64,000 nt of DNA from Owenia fusiformis (lineage: Eukaryota; Annelida; Polychaeta; Sabellida; Oweniidae). The first letter of the stretch is position 1. The number at the start of each line of letters is the position of its first letter. Made by a program: the position numbers and the translations under genes. Of this stretch, positions 23,301 through 33,706 are shown one piece after another. The stretch is taken from positions 9,670,650 through 9,734,649 of the forward strand of contig CAIIXF020000002.1 in the NCBI GenBank assembly GCA_903813345.2, written 5' to 3'. The notes beneath the pieces are model-generated. The model saw only the letters and a program-made list of their open reading frames with translations. It did no database searches and was not told the DNA's origin.

Positions 23301-26300
23301 TACATGTCTCAGTATTATCTTGAAAAAAATTGAATCCGATTAAAGTATAAAATATGTTTCATCTCATTTAAAATTAAACAAAATTGACCAATAAGAAAGA
23401 TGTCTCTAAATTTTCTCCTCAAATGTTGCATTGTGGCTAATTATTTAGGAACACATTTCAATAAAAATGTAATTTGTGAGAGAACTTAACACTTTCATTT
23501 TTTCCATAATTATGATGAAATCCATTTTGTATTGTATAATCAACATGCATGTACCACATGTATATAATTATATTATTATTTTTGAGTTATTTCTTTATAT
23601 TATACATGAAAAGAACAAAATATTTTTCTTGGAATGTGCGCAGGAAGCATTTTTTGAAAGGCGATACTCATGTAAGAATAATGGGAAGTAACATACCCTT
23701 CTCATCAAAACTGCATATTTATTTGTTCTATTCAGATAATATAGTAATTATAACGACTCCGGGCAGGCCTTGGGGCGAAGTGGTGGCCATAAAATCATTT
23801 ACCAATATGAATTTTTCTACTCTTTTGAAAGCCCATGTAAATATGATAATTGATTCACTACTCTCAGAGTCAGATGTGGAGAGAACTTCCCCGATAAATA
23901 CATTTGCAAACAAATTTCTCTTGAGTAAATATACTTTACTTTCTCTTTGTTAAAGTAACACTATGTTTATTTCAATTCCATATGTTGTACAATATCAGAT
24001 TATTACTTAATTTTAAAGTAACAATATGTTTATTCCATATGTTGTACAATATCAGATTATTACTTAATTTTAAAGTAACAATATGTTTATTTCAATTTCA
24101 TATGTTGTACAATATCAGATTATTACTTAATCTTAAAGTAACAATATGTTTATTTCAATTTCATATGTTGTACAATATCAGATTATTACTTAATCTTAAA
24201 GTAACAATATGTTTATTTCAATTTCATATGTTGTACAATATCAGATCTACAAACAGAAGAGGTAATGTGTTTAATTTTCATGTGCATATTTACAACTATA
24301 ATATTGAGACAATTCATTAGCCACATTTTATTTAACATTTCATATCTAATAACTAGAAATCTGATCCTACATGTACATTATACAAGGGGCTATCCAGATA
24401 TTTTGATTAAAATACTCTTGCACCATTTTAAATCACATTATTCACTTTGAGAGATTTGTATCAAAGTAAATAATGGATTAATCAACAGGTTTCCAGGATA
24501 CTGTTGTCCTTGTCGCCATATCAGCCATAAATCAGCTTTAATGTAACAAGAATACCAATATATTATAAATATATTACGATACATGTTGCATGTAGGCATA
24601 TGATTTCAGGTAAAATACAATGAAATAACGATTTTAAAGACATTTGTGAAACATGTATTTTTCATTCAAGAGAGCTACATATTACTTTACTATTCACACT
24701 TTGCATGCTTAGTTTGCAGATGTTTTAAGAGATTTCCACGATCTTTAAAAGCAGCTTGGCACAAGGAACAAATATGTGGTCGTTCATTTGAATGTACTAA
24801 TAGATGGCGCTTGAGGGAGCCCAATATATTGAATTGTTTGGAACAATATTCACACTGGTATTCTTTGTCAAGGACAGGTTGGTGAATTTTTTTCCTATGT
24901 TTCTTCATGTTGCCTTTATCGCTAAATCTTCTTGGACACTGATCACATGCAAATGGTTTTTCCCCAGTGTGGCTTCTTTTATGACGTTCTAATGCATAGA
25001 CTGACGGGAAACTTTTCCAACATTCTGAACATGGATAACTCGGGATGTTCAATTGGTTATTATCGTGTTTTGCTCTGACGTGCTTCAGCATATTACCTTT
25101 ATCAGAAAAGTCTTTTTGACAATGAGCACAAGTGAATGGCTTTTCCCCTGTGTGTTTCCTTATATGGCGTTTTAAACACCACGTATTCTGACATCGTTGG
25201 TTGCACCATGGACACAAATATCTTAACTGGGTGTATCTGTTATCAGGGAAACCATTTTGATAATCTGAGATTGATTTGTCTTCCAGGTTAAGTGTACCAG
25301 ATTCATTGTTTTCTGTTTTAACATGCATTTCCTCAGTCATAGTGTTAAAATAGTTGTTTTCATCATTTTGCTCTGTTTTCGTAAAACCACTCAATTCCGA
25401 CATGTCGTGACTGGGGAAGTTATTGTGGCAAAATTCAGGATTACTGTCACCAAAATCAGGATTATCTTGGGTGGCAAGATCTGTAAATACAAAACAAAAG
25501 GATGATAAAAATTTGAATTTTAAATATTTAAAACAACTGTAATAGTTAAACAAAATTATTGAGAAATGACCAAAACTCTATCATCCTTGTGTTTTGTCTT
25601 TGTGGAAATTTAAAGTTTGTCTTTTACAGACATATTTTTAGAGAAAACCAATTTACCATCAACTTTTGAGACGACGCTGAACCACAAATGTCCAGCATCT
25701 ATTTCAAAATTTCCTGCTACAACTGACAATTGAAGTCTTATGTATGGACGTAAGACAAACTATTCTATAGTGAGTTTTAACTAAAATATCTGTGATTTTA
25801 ATAGAATATGAATACTGGAGGAACATTCATTCTTTTTATCTTCGTGTAAATAAAAGTTATTCTATTTTAGAAACACAAAATCATATACATATACACCTGT
25901 ACTAAGAAAGCTCAATTTCTTGGCAACAATACACCATTTTAGGGGGGACCCTGGCTTGATCATTAGGGAGGTTTTTTAAAAATGTGTACGTGAATGTGTA
26001 GAATTATGGTCCTCTGTGGATTAGTTCTCCAATCTGTTTACTTGGGCGATTGAGTATACAGGTATACGGAAAATAATTGTAATTAAGTTCCTGGAAAAGG
26101 TAATTGACAACGGGACAGTATTCCCTGGTGGTCAGAATATTACATGCTCACCTACAGGTTCTGTTACTAACACATACATGTAACTTACCTTCCCTATTGT
26201 TTAATTTAATTAGTTTGAATTGAAAAATGTAAGCATTAATATTTTTCTATATTTCATTTCTATTTTTTGTAATATTTTGAGGAGTCAATTGCCTCATGGC

Positions 26301-29300
26301 TGGAATGCCCACAACAGTGTCAAGATATAGGGAGAGAAAATATTCTAGCATAGTAAGAGCATTCAATATACATTTAGCAAGTGTATCACAGGCCTTGAGT
26401 TTATTGATTTTCTCCCTATATCATGACATGTATAAATGCCCATGTCATATATTCCTTACATTTTCCTATTGTGTTTTCTTTCGTGTGTTAACATGTTGTC
26501 AAGCCTGCTGAATTTCCTCATACATAGGTTACACTGGAATCTTTTTTCCCCAGTATGGCAACGTCTATGATATTCCAGGTGTTGTTTCCGTTTAAATGAT
26601 TTCAAACAAATGTCACAATGGAATTTTCTATCAAGATTTGAAGGTTCGGATGATTTGTGCCAATTCATGACACCTTGGTTTGGTTCAAAGGGCACTGAAC
26701 TAGAGGCCATTGGAGCCAGTTTTGCCTTAGATGCCATTGTACTAAACTTTGAAGGACAATACATTTGTTCAAATGAACCACTATGAGGGATTGTTCTAGG
26801 TTCCCATATTGTGGCCTCCTCCTGGCCAGTCACTAATAAATTATAGCCATTCCCTGTGAGTTCTGACTTAATTTGTTCATGGGGCATTAAATTATTTCCA
26901 TAGTCATTTTTGTCATCATATTTACATTCAATAATTGCTTGATGACTGTCAATAGTTGATGTAATATCTTGATTTTTCTTTTCAGCTGATAAAAGTTGAT
27001 TCTCTTCTGCTAGTTGCGAATACATACTGTTATTGCCATTACCTGAAAATACAGGGTATCCAATAAGTTCTGTTGCCAAGTAAAAAATCTCTGTATGAAT
27101 AATTCATATTACCAGTGTCACAGTTGCACCATTCAAAAACTGTTCAAACAACAGCTACACGAAGAGATTGGACCATTTTTGTTAGTTACCATATCCATAT
27201 AGAAATATTCCAATCTCTTAATATAGGGTGAACGATAAAATATTTAGATTTGAAAGTACAATGGCAGAGAACTAGATGGATACCCTGTATAATTTACTCT
27301 TAACTTACATAATGTTCATAATCAGTTATTGATAGCCGAGTTCTAAATTCAAATATTTTGGACAGTTCTGGCTAACTTTTCGTACATGAGCAACCTAATC
27401 ACACATCAGATTGATAACTGTTGCTTGGCACACATTACTCATCCTCCGATCACAGGGCTTCAAAATCCAGAATATATTCTTCCTTTTGACCCCCTGCGAT
27501 AAGCAGTTAACATTTCCCCGATTAAGAACTCGCAATCTGATTGGCTGTCCCAACACTGCGACAGAAATCATGTATAAGTCATTGCGCATAATTAGATCAC
27601 ATGATTCAGTTAAACCGGGCACTTCCAAATTGGTTATAGCAGCGGGAAGAAAGAGGTACGAATTCTGGACACCTGCTTAGGAGGATGACATTACTAGATT
27701 TCAGAGCTTTTAATTGGATCATTACCATTCATCTATTAATGAAATGTCTGAGCAATGTTTGGAAGGGATTTTACACATAAAAAATCAACTGTTAGTGAAT
27801 GATAATAATGTAAAATTATATCTGTGATTTTAATGAGTTATGACCAAAAAGCATCCATAAAAACTTGAAATCAAGCCATCTTTCTGCTTAGAAATGCTCC
27901 AAAAGTGATGTTGATTTTTTTTCATTATTTATTTTCAAATTAAGCTAATTTTTGAACAGGGAGTCCTAGTGGTCTCTTTAACATTGATAATGAACAAAAA
28001 CAGTTATGCTGATGTATATAGTCTTTCGCCAACATATGACTTTCACTTTTATGAATGAATTATTTAACTTATAACTGTGTGAAAACTATGGGATACTTAA
28101 AAGTCAACAATAGGTGTGATGTTACCTCCTATTGACAGTTTTCTTAATATTAACCCAAAGCATTAATTATAAACAGATTAATTCACACCTTAGAGTTAAC
28201 ATGAGTTTAACAGGTGTATAGGTACAATGGATTTTTCATGCAGTTCCCTGCTGTAAAATTAAGATTGAATGTCTCTGTCATTGATACATTTTCGCATTTG
28301 GGGCTAGCAAATTTTGTCCTCACTTTCGATTCCACAGGCTGTTTTTACTGAATCACCCTATATTATTTTGAAGAATTTTGCAACCATTAATGAAATTCTC
28401 ACTTAATTAATTTTATTGGTTATGTTTTGCGCATTTTGCAATCTATTATCCTTCACTTCTATTGCACCTTTATGATAAAGGTTGATGGGCTGATTGTATG
28501 TTTAATTGTTTTTCATGCTCAATATTTCTTTCAAATGGTGCTTTTGTTTTATGATCAAATATAAGTATTTTCTTACCATCATCTGGATCTTTTGTGCTGA
28601 CAGTTTTATCCTTAGGGGTGTCTTTGTATTCAGTAGTGTCTTCCTCATTAGCCCAATTTGAACTATCATCATAGTTATCCTCATTATCGCCTACATCAGC
28701 ACTATCGAGGGTTATTGAATCTTCTGTTTCAATCTTAATTACAACACTGTCTAATTTTTTGTGCTGCTTTGAGCTTGAAGCAGTTTCATCATCCAAACTT
28801 CTTTTTCGTGTTTTTTTACCTAAAAATGCAAAACTTCCTACTTATCATATACTCTTAAGTTCTCATATTTAAATATTTCGATAGCATGAATGAAAAATAG
28901 AGATTGAATAATCAGATGATTAGAGAATTCAACCAAATATTTTGACAAGTAACGCAATAACATAATAAACAAATAATACATGTACCTTGTAATTTTTGGG
29001 GGCTAGTGTTGAAAGACGATAATGGTGTAATATCTCTAGGAGGTTCCTCACATATAACACCATCCTCTAATAATGAAAATGTTTGACTTGGTTCATAATG
29101 TGAGCCTCCATCAATTTCATATCCTAGTGGTTGCGACTCTGCTGACTTGAAGACTGTCCTGTGCATTTTCACGATAATATCCTTAGCAATGTCTTCACCT
29201 TGCGAAATACAAATGATGCCATCGATCTCAAGGGATTTACAAAATGAGAGCTGTTGAGTACACAGCTTGAGAACAGCATCTTGGATCGTCTGTGTGAGTA

Positions 29301-29319
29301 CTTGGCTTGATGAACTCAT
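19171..29319 (-). CDS. Zinc-finger locus with alternative 3' finger cassettes (minus copy)
   Basis: Constant exons are 29319-28986 (N-terminal module, ends phase 1) and 28819-28577 (acidic, phase 1 to phase 1). Three candidate terminal exons follow, each starting with an AG acceptor in phase 1 and ending in its own stop: 27042-26456 (2 fingers), 25480-24690 (6 fingers) and 20363-19171 (9 fingers). Joining the constant exons to each gives intact proteins of 387, 455 and 589 aa. The first, gene-proximal finger exons do not need to be spliced together: each is terminal. This is the layout of alternative-terminal-exon regulators such as Drosophila lola. The products are probably nuclear DNA-binding regulators sharing one N-terminal module. 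Alternative splicing is inferred from phase compatibility only. Separate genes with lost 5' exons is the alternative. Confidence 0.75.
20364..20983. other. Intron of the zinc-finger locus
   Basis: Holds a 33-bp direct duplication (TGTACGTATAGTATGTTTGC and following) at about 20409-20470. It also holds the dispersed TATATCCCC...TTCGGGGG motif at 20893-20950. No exon was seen. Confidence 0.5.
20984..22757. repeat. 111-bp satellite array, 16 copies, with higher-order structure
   Basis: The unit begins GATTCATGAGCCTTGGCAAA and ends TTTTGCTATAGCAGGGT. Variant positions (GAGCC/GGGCC, TATCTATTTT/TATCAAATTTT/TATCTAATTTT, TTTATTCC, AAATGTCTACTG) recur in the same order in units 7-11 and 12-16. This gives a five-unit block repeated twice (about 21656-22211 and 22212-22767). 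It is inside the intron between finger cassettes. Confidence 0.95.
22758..23951. other. Intron of the zinc-finger locus, nothing recognised
   Basis: A plus-strand open frame running from the satellite to 23043 has no known domain and starts in repeat sequence. A short duplication (GATGGTTATATG(G/A)AATTCC) occurs near 23000 and 23110. No exon supported. Confidence 0.45.
23952..24246. repeat. 63-bp minisatellite, about 4.7 copies
   Basis: The unit is AAAGTAACAATATGTTTATT, TCAATTTCATATGTTGTACA, ATATCAGATTATTACTTAAT, CTT. One unit has a short deletion. The period is a multiple of three, so an open frame runs through by chance. Confidence 0.92.
24247..24689. other. 3' flank of the six-finger cassette
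   Basis: AT-rich, probably the 3' untranslated region of the cassette exon that ends at 24690. No other feature was seen. Confidence 0.4.
24690..25480 (-). CDS. Terminal exon with six C2H2 fingers
   Basis: The exon opens after TTGTATTTACAG in phase 1. A leader of about 100 residues, acidic and rich in Asn, Glu and Asp, precedes six fingers: YLCPWCNQRC, FTCAHCQKDF, YPCSECWKSF, FACDQCPRRF, YQCEYCSKQF and HICSLCQAAF. Classic HTGEKPF linkers join fingers 1-2 and 3-4, and HSNERPH joins 5-6. Alternate fingers share SDKGNM-type helices, suggesting internal two-finger duplication. The stop follows the last finger by two residues. Predicted nuclear DNA-binding cassette of the locus; target unknown. 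Confidence 0.93.
25481..26455. other. Intron or 3' flank between finger cassettes
   Basis: AT-rich. No additional finger motif (Cys-x2-Cys ... His-x3-5-His) was seen in any frame. Confidence 0.45.
26456..27042 (-). CDS. Terminal exon with two C2H2 fingers (minus locus)
   Basis: The exon opens after TGTATTTTCAG in phase 1. A leader of about 140 residues, polar and rich in Asn, Ser and Glu, comes first. Two adjacent fingers follow, FHCDICLKSF...HRRCH and FQCNLCMRKF...HERKH, joined by an HTGEKRF linker. The stop comes three residues after the second finger. This is the cassette nearest the constant exons of its locus. Its two-finger C-terminal layout resembles the plus-strand cassette at 41047-41474. 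Confidence 0.92.
27043..28576. other. Intron between acidic exon and first finger cassette
   Basis: No further finger exon was seen. Open frames at 27395-27680 on both strands have no domain. Read-through past the 28577 donor would add about 35 residues to a stop at 28470, a possible short isoform. Confidence 0.45.
28577..28819 (-). CDS. Acidic linker exon of the minus zinc-finger locus
   Basis: The exon runs from a TTTTTAG acceptor to a GTAAGA donor. It is 243 nt, phase 1 at both ends, so it can be included or skipped without changing frame. It starts with a basic patch (KKTRKRSLDDE) that could be a nuclear localisation signal. Next comes VVIKIETEDSITLDSADVG, whose IKIE fits a sumoylation consensus, then an Asp/Glu/Asn-rich stretch with SSNW. 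The plus-strand exon 33884-34192 has the same order: a basic region, VKRE, ITLD, acidic residues and PSW. Confidence 0.85.
28986..29319 (-). CDS. N-terminal exon of the minus zinc-finger locus
   Basis: Starts at ATG 29319, shortly after a TATTTCAG acceptor at 29331, so a non-coding exon lies further upstream. The first 60 residues contain LTQTIQDAVLKLCTQ, KSLEIDGIICIS and IIVKMHRT. They align with the plus-strand paralogue at 33310. I do not recognise this module: it is not BTB, KRAB, ZAD or SCAN by any motif I can see. A divergent tail with HYEPSQT follows, and the exon ends at a GTACAT donor in phase 1. Start choice is by alignment with the paralogue. Confidence 0.85.
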
Positions 29320-29331
29320 AGTTTGCAGTAC

Positions 29332-30650
29332 CTGAAATATGCCAAAAAATTGGAATGTGTTGCATAAATGTTTGTTTTTCAGAATTTGATGGTTGCAGTG
29401 ATAGTTTTTATGCTTTTTACTTACATACATAACGTATATGTGGTATATGTGTGTAATTTGTACTTTCTTTTGAATACGATGATATAGATTTCATAACGTA
29501 TACCTACATTTAGTTCCCTTTAGCTCCAAAATAATGGAAAGGAAGGGAATACTTCCCGATCCTCTTATGAAATCTAGCGGTTCGTTCAGTGCAATGCAAT
29601 ATATCACATTCCAATTTTTTGATTTCACAAAATGCTCTAAATCTCGGAATTATGATTGTTTCACAGATAAAATACACAATGCAATTGATAAGAACATGAA
29701 ATTACTATCATATTGCATCAGATATTTCCTTATTTGTCTTCACATGACGTTCGTTACGACAAAAAGATTTATTTGTGGCGTGTCACAGCTCTCTAAATTG
29801 AAGGTAACCTAATTGAAAAAGTTGGGACAAAAGAATTTGTCTTTTGTTTGATAATAAGCTGGGTATGTATTTAGGATAAATATTGAGAGAATGCATACCA
29901 ATTGAGAGATTCTTTTTCAGACTTCGATATATAACTCAATGCCAGTGCATTTCGATAAATTGGACTCCAGATGTTAAATCAATTAATTTGGTTGTGTCAG
30001 TGTCAATGAATGGTTCATGACAGAATCTTACTCGAGTCTCTAGCTTACAGCTAGACGAAACTTCATTGATTTCGTATGTACTGTGCTACACGCACCTACA
30101 CGCACCTAGAACTCATTTTTAATAAATTTTATAAATATTTTTAAGAATATTAATCATATTTAGGATGAAGCGTTGCTTGTCTGGATTTAGATATTTCAAA
30201 ATTTCATTTCGGAGTTTCAACACATGGTGAAATTTTCTCGCTGTAGCTAAAAATGGCTTCCGGTTCTGGACGTGAATAACATTTGAAATTATTCTCGCTT
30301 AAAGAAATGAAATATAACAATAGATTCAGACGGGGATGTGAGCTGGTGTTCTTCAAATCTATACATCAAGGTATATTTCATATTATTATGCCATATTTAC
30401 TGTGCGTGTGACACAATGATTTACGATATTTATAATACTAAGGCAGCTCAATCTTCCTCCTCAAAGCCGGAATATAGAGAAGGCTTTGGACCGAAGTAAA
30501 CAGAATCCATGATGAATGTGAATATTGACAACTGTGACATCACATTGTTTATTAGCCAAACCACGAGCAATCCAAGAAATGCAAATGCTTTGCATATAAA
30601 TTTATTTTTCATACTCTACTGTGGTCTCATGATTGCATATTTTTGGGATG
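29332..30650. promoter_or_regulatory. Divergent interval between the two zinc-finger loci (minus side)
   Basis: Must hold the promoter and 5' non-coding exon of the minus locus. No TATA box or CpG-rich core stands out by eye. A plus-strand open frame at 29534-29812 has no recognisable domain. Confidence 0.4.
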
Positions 30651-30654
30651 TATT

Positions 30655-30977
30655 TGTTACGGTATCTGGGTGGTGGGTTTTGGAGGGTTAATGTGATATC
30701 ATCAGCTTGACCTCTGAACCCTGACTCACTTGCTAGTATTGCTAACTTCCCACTCTGTTCCCTTGCCATATATGGTGAGTCACTTGCCATATATGGCTAA
30801 GACACTTGATACATCAGAGAGGGTATATAACTGACATCACGCATTCTAATCAGAGAGTCACTCCATTTCAATCATCGAACGAACATCTCCTGTTGGATCT
30901 CTTGGATTGTGTTAGAAACGTTATTTCAATATCTGGATATATAAACCTCGCACAAACACGAACCGAAACGCGCAACA
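30655..30977 (+). repeat. Left LTR (323 bp)
   Basis: TGTTACGG...CAACA, with a TATA-like box at about 30825. Paired with 32525-32847. Confidence 0.92.
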
Positions 30978-31059
30978 TTGGGGGCCAAGCCGAATCAAAG
31001 CCAAGCTGTATTGAAAGAGCAACAGTAATTTTGTAAGTTAATTTTGTATTTTGGTCACT

Positions 31060-31413
31060 TTAATAAGCATTTTTGGAAATCATGGCACAATCAGATCGGG
31101 ATCTGTCAAGAGCATCAATGAGTGATATTTCAGTAGATTGTGTTGCGACTGTTGTAAAGGCTGCTGCTGTATTAAAAGGAACATGCAACGGCGATGTAGT
31201 CACTACTGATGGCAATGTTATTGCAGGTGGTAAGGAAAAAGACACAGAACCAGCTGTAGTAGGGTTAGACTTTATAACATCCCGAAGGGACATTACCTCA
31301 GCCGCCAGCTCCTCTTTTTCCCTAATCACATCCTGCAATTCTTCCCTGTAGCGTTCAGCTTTCTGCAGGCGCACCTTATTCAATGCCTCCCCATACATTC
31401 CAGTATAATCCAA
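31060..31413 (-). CDS. Antisense open frame inside the LTR element
   Basis: 117 codons opposite to the direction suggested by the primer-binding site and polypurine tract. The first 50 residues are strongly helical and charged (RYREELQDVIREKEELAAEV), as in a coiled coil; the rest is rich in Thr, Ser and Val. It is not a recognisable retroviral-type protein. It may be captured host sequence or chance. Confidence 0.3.
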   Translation of the reverse strand: MDYTGMYGEALNKVRLQKAERYREELQDVIREKEELAAEVMSLRDVIKSNPTTAGSVSFSLPPAITLPSVVTTSPLHVPFNTAAAFTTVATQSTEISLIDALDRSRSDCAMISKNAY

Positions 31414-32524
31414 AGTTAATTAGATTTGATGTATTTATATCAAGAATATCAACCACTGTTTGATGCGAGATTTTCAGTGTCAGTTAAAATTAAAACATAT
31501 GTTATGATAACGGTTAGGTAAAATTGTTGTTATATAATACTAAAAATACATGTACAGTCAAGCAGTTAATTACTAATCATATTATTAGATATTAAGATTA
31601 ATTATCAATTAATTTTTTGAAGTATTGAATTTATTATGTCAATTAAGAATATGGTTATTGAGATTTTAAATATTATAGTATTATTGTAAATAACTGTGTA
31701 TTCATACTGTTATACAAGGGAATATCTTGTCTACTCCAGAAATCCAAAATAAGGGCTCTGCCAAAGCATTGCAGAAGTGATTTCTTGAGTAGGCTAGTTT
31801 AATAACCTAAAAACCGACCAGTGGAAATATTTATCAGGCAGCATTTTAGCCTATTTCAACAGATTTGTATATATGTGTATATTATATTATAACTTAGTTA
31901 TTACAATTAGAATGTTATTTGCATGTTGAAATTAATTATTTCAACTTTTATTCTATTTTGTGTAGAGGTTTAACTATATTGCCATGATATGTTAAATGGA
32001 GTATATTCTTTTATCTTTAAGAAATGGTTTGTAAGATTGATGCTGTAAGCTAGAAGTGTATAAATATTTCTATTTACGCCACAAAGATGGCATGGCAGTA
32101 CATTTTAGTGCCTTTCAGTGTATAAAGATCCACTACCTCAAATATCTCTTAAGTACTGTAATATTCGTGGTTTTCTTTGAAAAGACTACCTTAAGGGTGG
32201 TGGTATGGCTTATGAAATTGATTGATTATGAAGTGAAAATATCAAGTAAATCTGTTTTCTTTTGAAGTTAATAATTTTGAATGTGCATGATTAAAATTGT
32301 GCAAGATTACTGTAGTTCACACTTATGCATAATATACATAATTAAGATTGTGCAATATTAATGATATTTATATTTATTCATGTTATAACATGTATGTTTA
32401 TTGGAACTTGTTTCAAAATATAAATAAACTTTGGATTTGAATTCTGATGAAATGCGGTGATGGAGGTTATATGCCCTCTGGTTCAGTTGACAGGAGTCAA
32501 CAGTGTCTTGTCCGTGGGGGGTAG

Positions 32525-32847
32525 TGTTACGGTATCTGGGTGGTGGGTTTTGGAGGGTTAATGTGATATCATCAGCTTGACCTCTGAACCCTGACTCACT
32601 TGCTAGTATTGCTAACTTCCCACTCTGTTCCCTTGCCATATATGGTGAGTCACTTGCCATATATGGCTAAGACACTTGATACATCAGAGAGGGTATATAA
32701 CTGACATCACGCATTCTAATCAGAGAGTCACTCCATTTCAATCATCGAACGAACATCTCCTGTTGGATCTCTTGGATTGTGTTAGAAACGTTATTTCAAT
32801 ATCTGGATATATAAACCTCGCACAAACACGAACCGAAACGCACAACA
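32525..32847 (+). repeat. Right LTR (323 bp)
   Basis: Nearly identical to the left LTR. Preceded by the purine run GTGGGGGGTAG and followed by the TATT target duplication. Confidence 0.92.
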
Positions 32848-33309
32848 TATTGACACTCAATCCAAATGAGGTTGATTTTAGTCAGATCTAATTCTAGCAA
32901 TGCCCATGGACCTCTTTCCCCATTATGAAATCGTCATTCTTATATTATATCTGATGTAACAATAGCTTCTTCTTTATCCAATTTACTAAAACAATAATTT
33001 TTGGATGTAAAATTCATAAATGTAAAAAGTTGTGTTTCTTGTCTGTTTATCATATTAGAATCAAATATATGACCTCATTTTGTATTCTGGCCATTGCCAA
33101 AGATGATTTCACAATTTCGGTCTTTTAACAATGAACAGAATAAAATTTTCGGTCATATATTAGGCCATAAATCATAAAATCTTGGTTTTTATTCCTTACT
33201 TAGAATATTACAATATAATATAATGTTTCTTTTTAGGCCGAATAATCCAGATGACACGATTCTAGTAGCCTACAGCCAAATTAACAACTCCTACTGTACT
33301 GAAATCACA

Positions 33310-33706
33310 ATGGGTTCTACAAATGCGATGTTAACGCAAATCATCCAGGATGCAATTCTGAAACTTTGCACACAGAATATTATATTCCACAAATCGCTTG
33401 AAATAGATGGTATAATCTGTATATCACATAGCGAGGAAGATAAAGACATGGTCATCAAAATGCATCGAACAATTGTTAAACCTGAAAATTCAAACACTCA
33501 TTGGAATGACAGTTCTCTGCATAATATCCATGTTCAAAATACACCATTGGTATATGCTAAATCTCCAAGAATAACTGAGAATGTACAACATTATGAACCG
33601 CCAAAAGTTAATTTAATTCCCATCGCAACAGCAGAAATCCCAGGTGGTCAAGTTGCAAACGCTGCAAAGTTAACTATTAAAGGCAATGTAGTTAATGATA
33701 TTAAAG
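33310..33706 (+). CDS. N-terminal exon of the plus zinc-finger locus
   Basis: Follows a TTTCTTTTTAG acceptor at 33236, with a short 5' leader before ATG 33310. The first 60 residues (LTQIIQDAILKLCTQ, KSLEIDGIICIS, MVIKMHRT) match the minus-locus module. The region after it is divergent but keeps HYEPPK. It ends at a GTAATT donor in phase 1, as in the paralogue. An in-frame upstream ATG at 33223 lies before the acceptor and is not used in this model. Confidence 0.85.

Larger units (their letters stand above)
30655..32847 (+). mobile_element. Young non-autonomous LTR retrotransposon, 2.2 kb
   Basis: The LTRs at 30655-30977 and 32525-32847 (323 bp each) begin TGTTACGG and end CAACA. They differ at one position that I can see (30972 G, 32842 A). 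TATT flanks both sides (30651-30654, 32848-32851). A TGG-starting sequence right after the left LTR (30979) fits a primer-binding site, and GTGGGGGGTAG before the right LTR fits a polypurine tract. Each LTR has a GGTATATAACTG promoter-like box. The inside has no gag, protease, reverse transcriptase or integrase, so it depends on enzymes from elsewhere; a Ty3-type origin is a guess from the LTR start. It sits between the two divergent zinc-finger loci. Confidence 0.9.

Noticed and set aside
23982-24320. Open frame of 112 codons with repeated MLYNIRLLLN-type peptide
   Set aside because: It is a by-product of the 63-bp tandem repeat, whose period is a multiple of three.
27395-27690. Possible inverted-repeat element with CATCCTCC/GGAGGATG ends
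   Set aside because: Only 8 bp match, with no target duplication; the paired inner segments are too weak.
29534-29812. 92-codon plus-strand frame in the divergent interval
   Set aside because: No domain, no paralogue near 33 kb, and no splice support.
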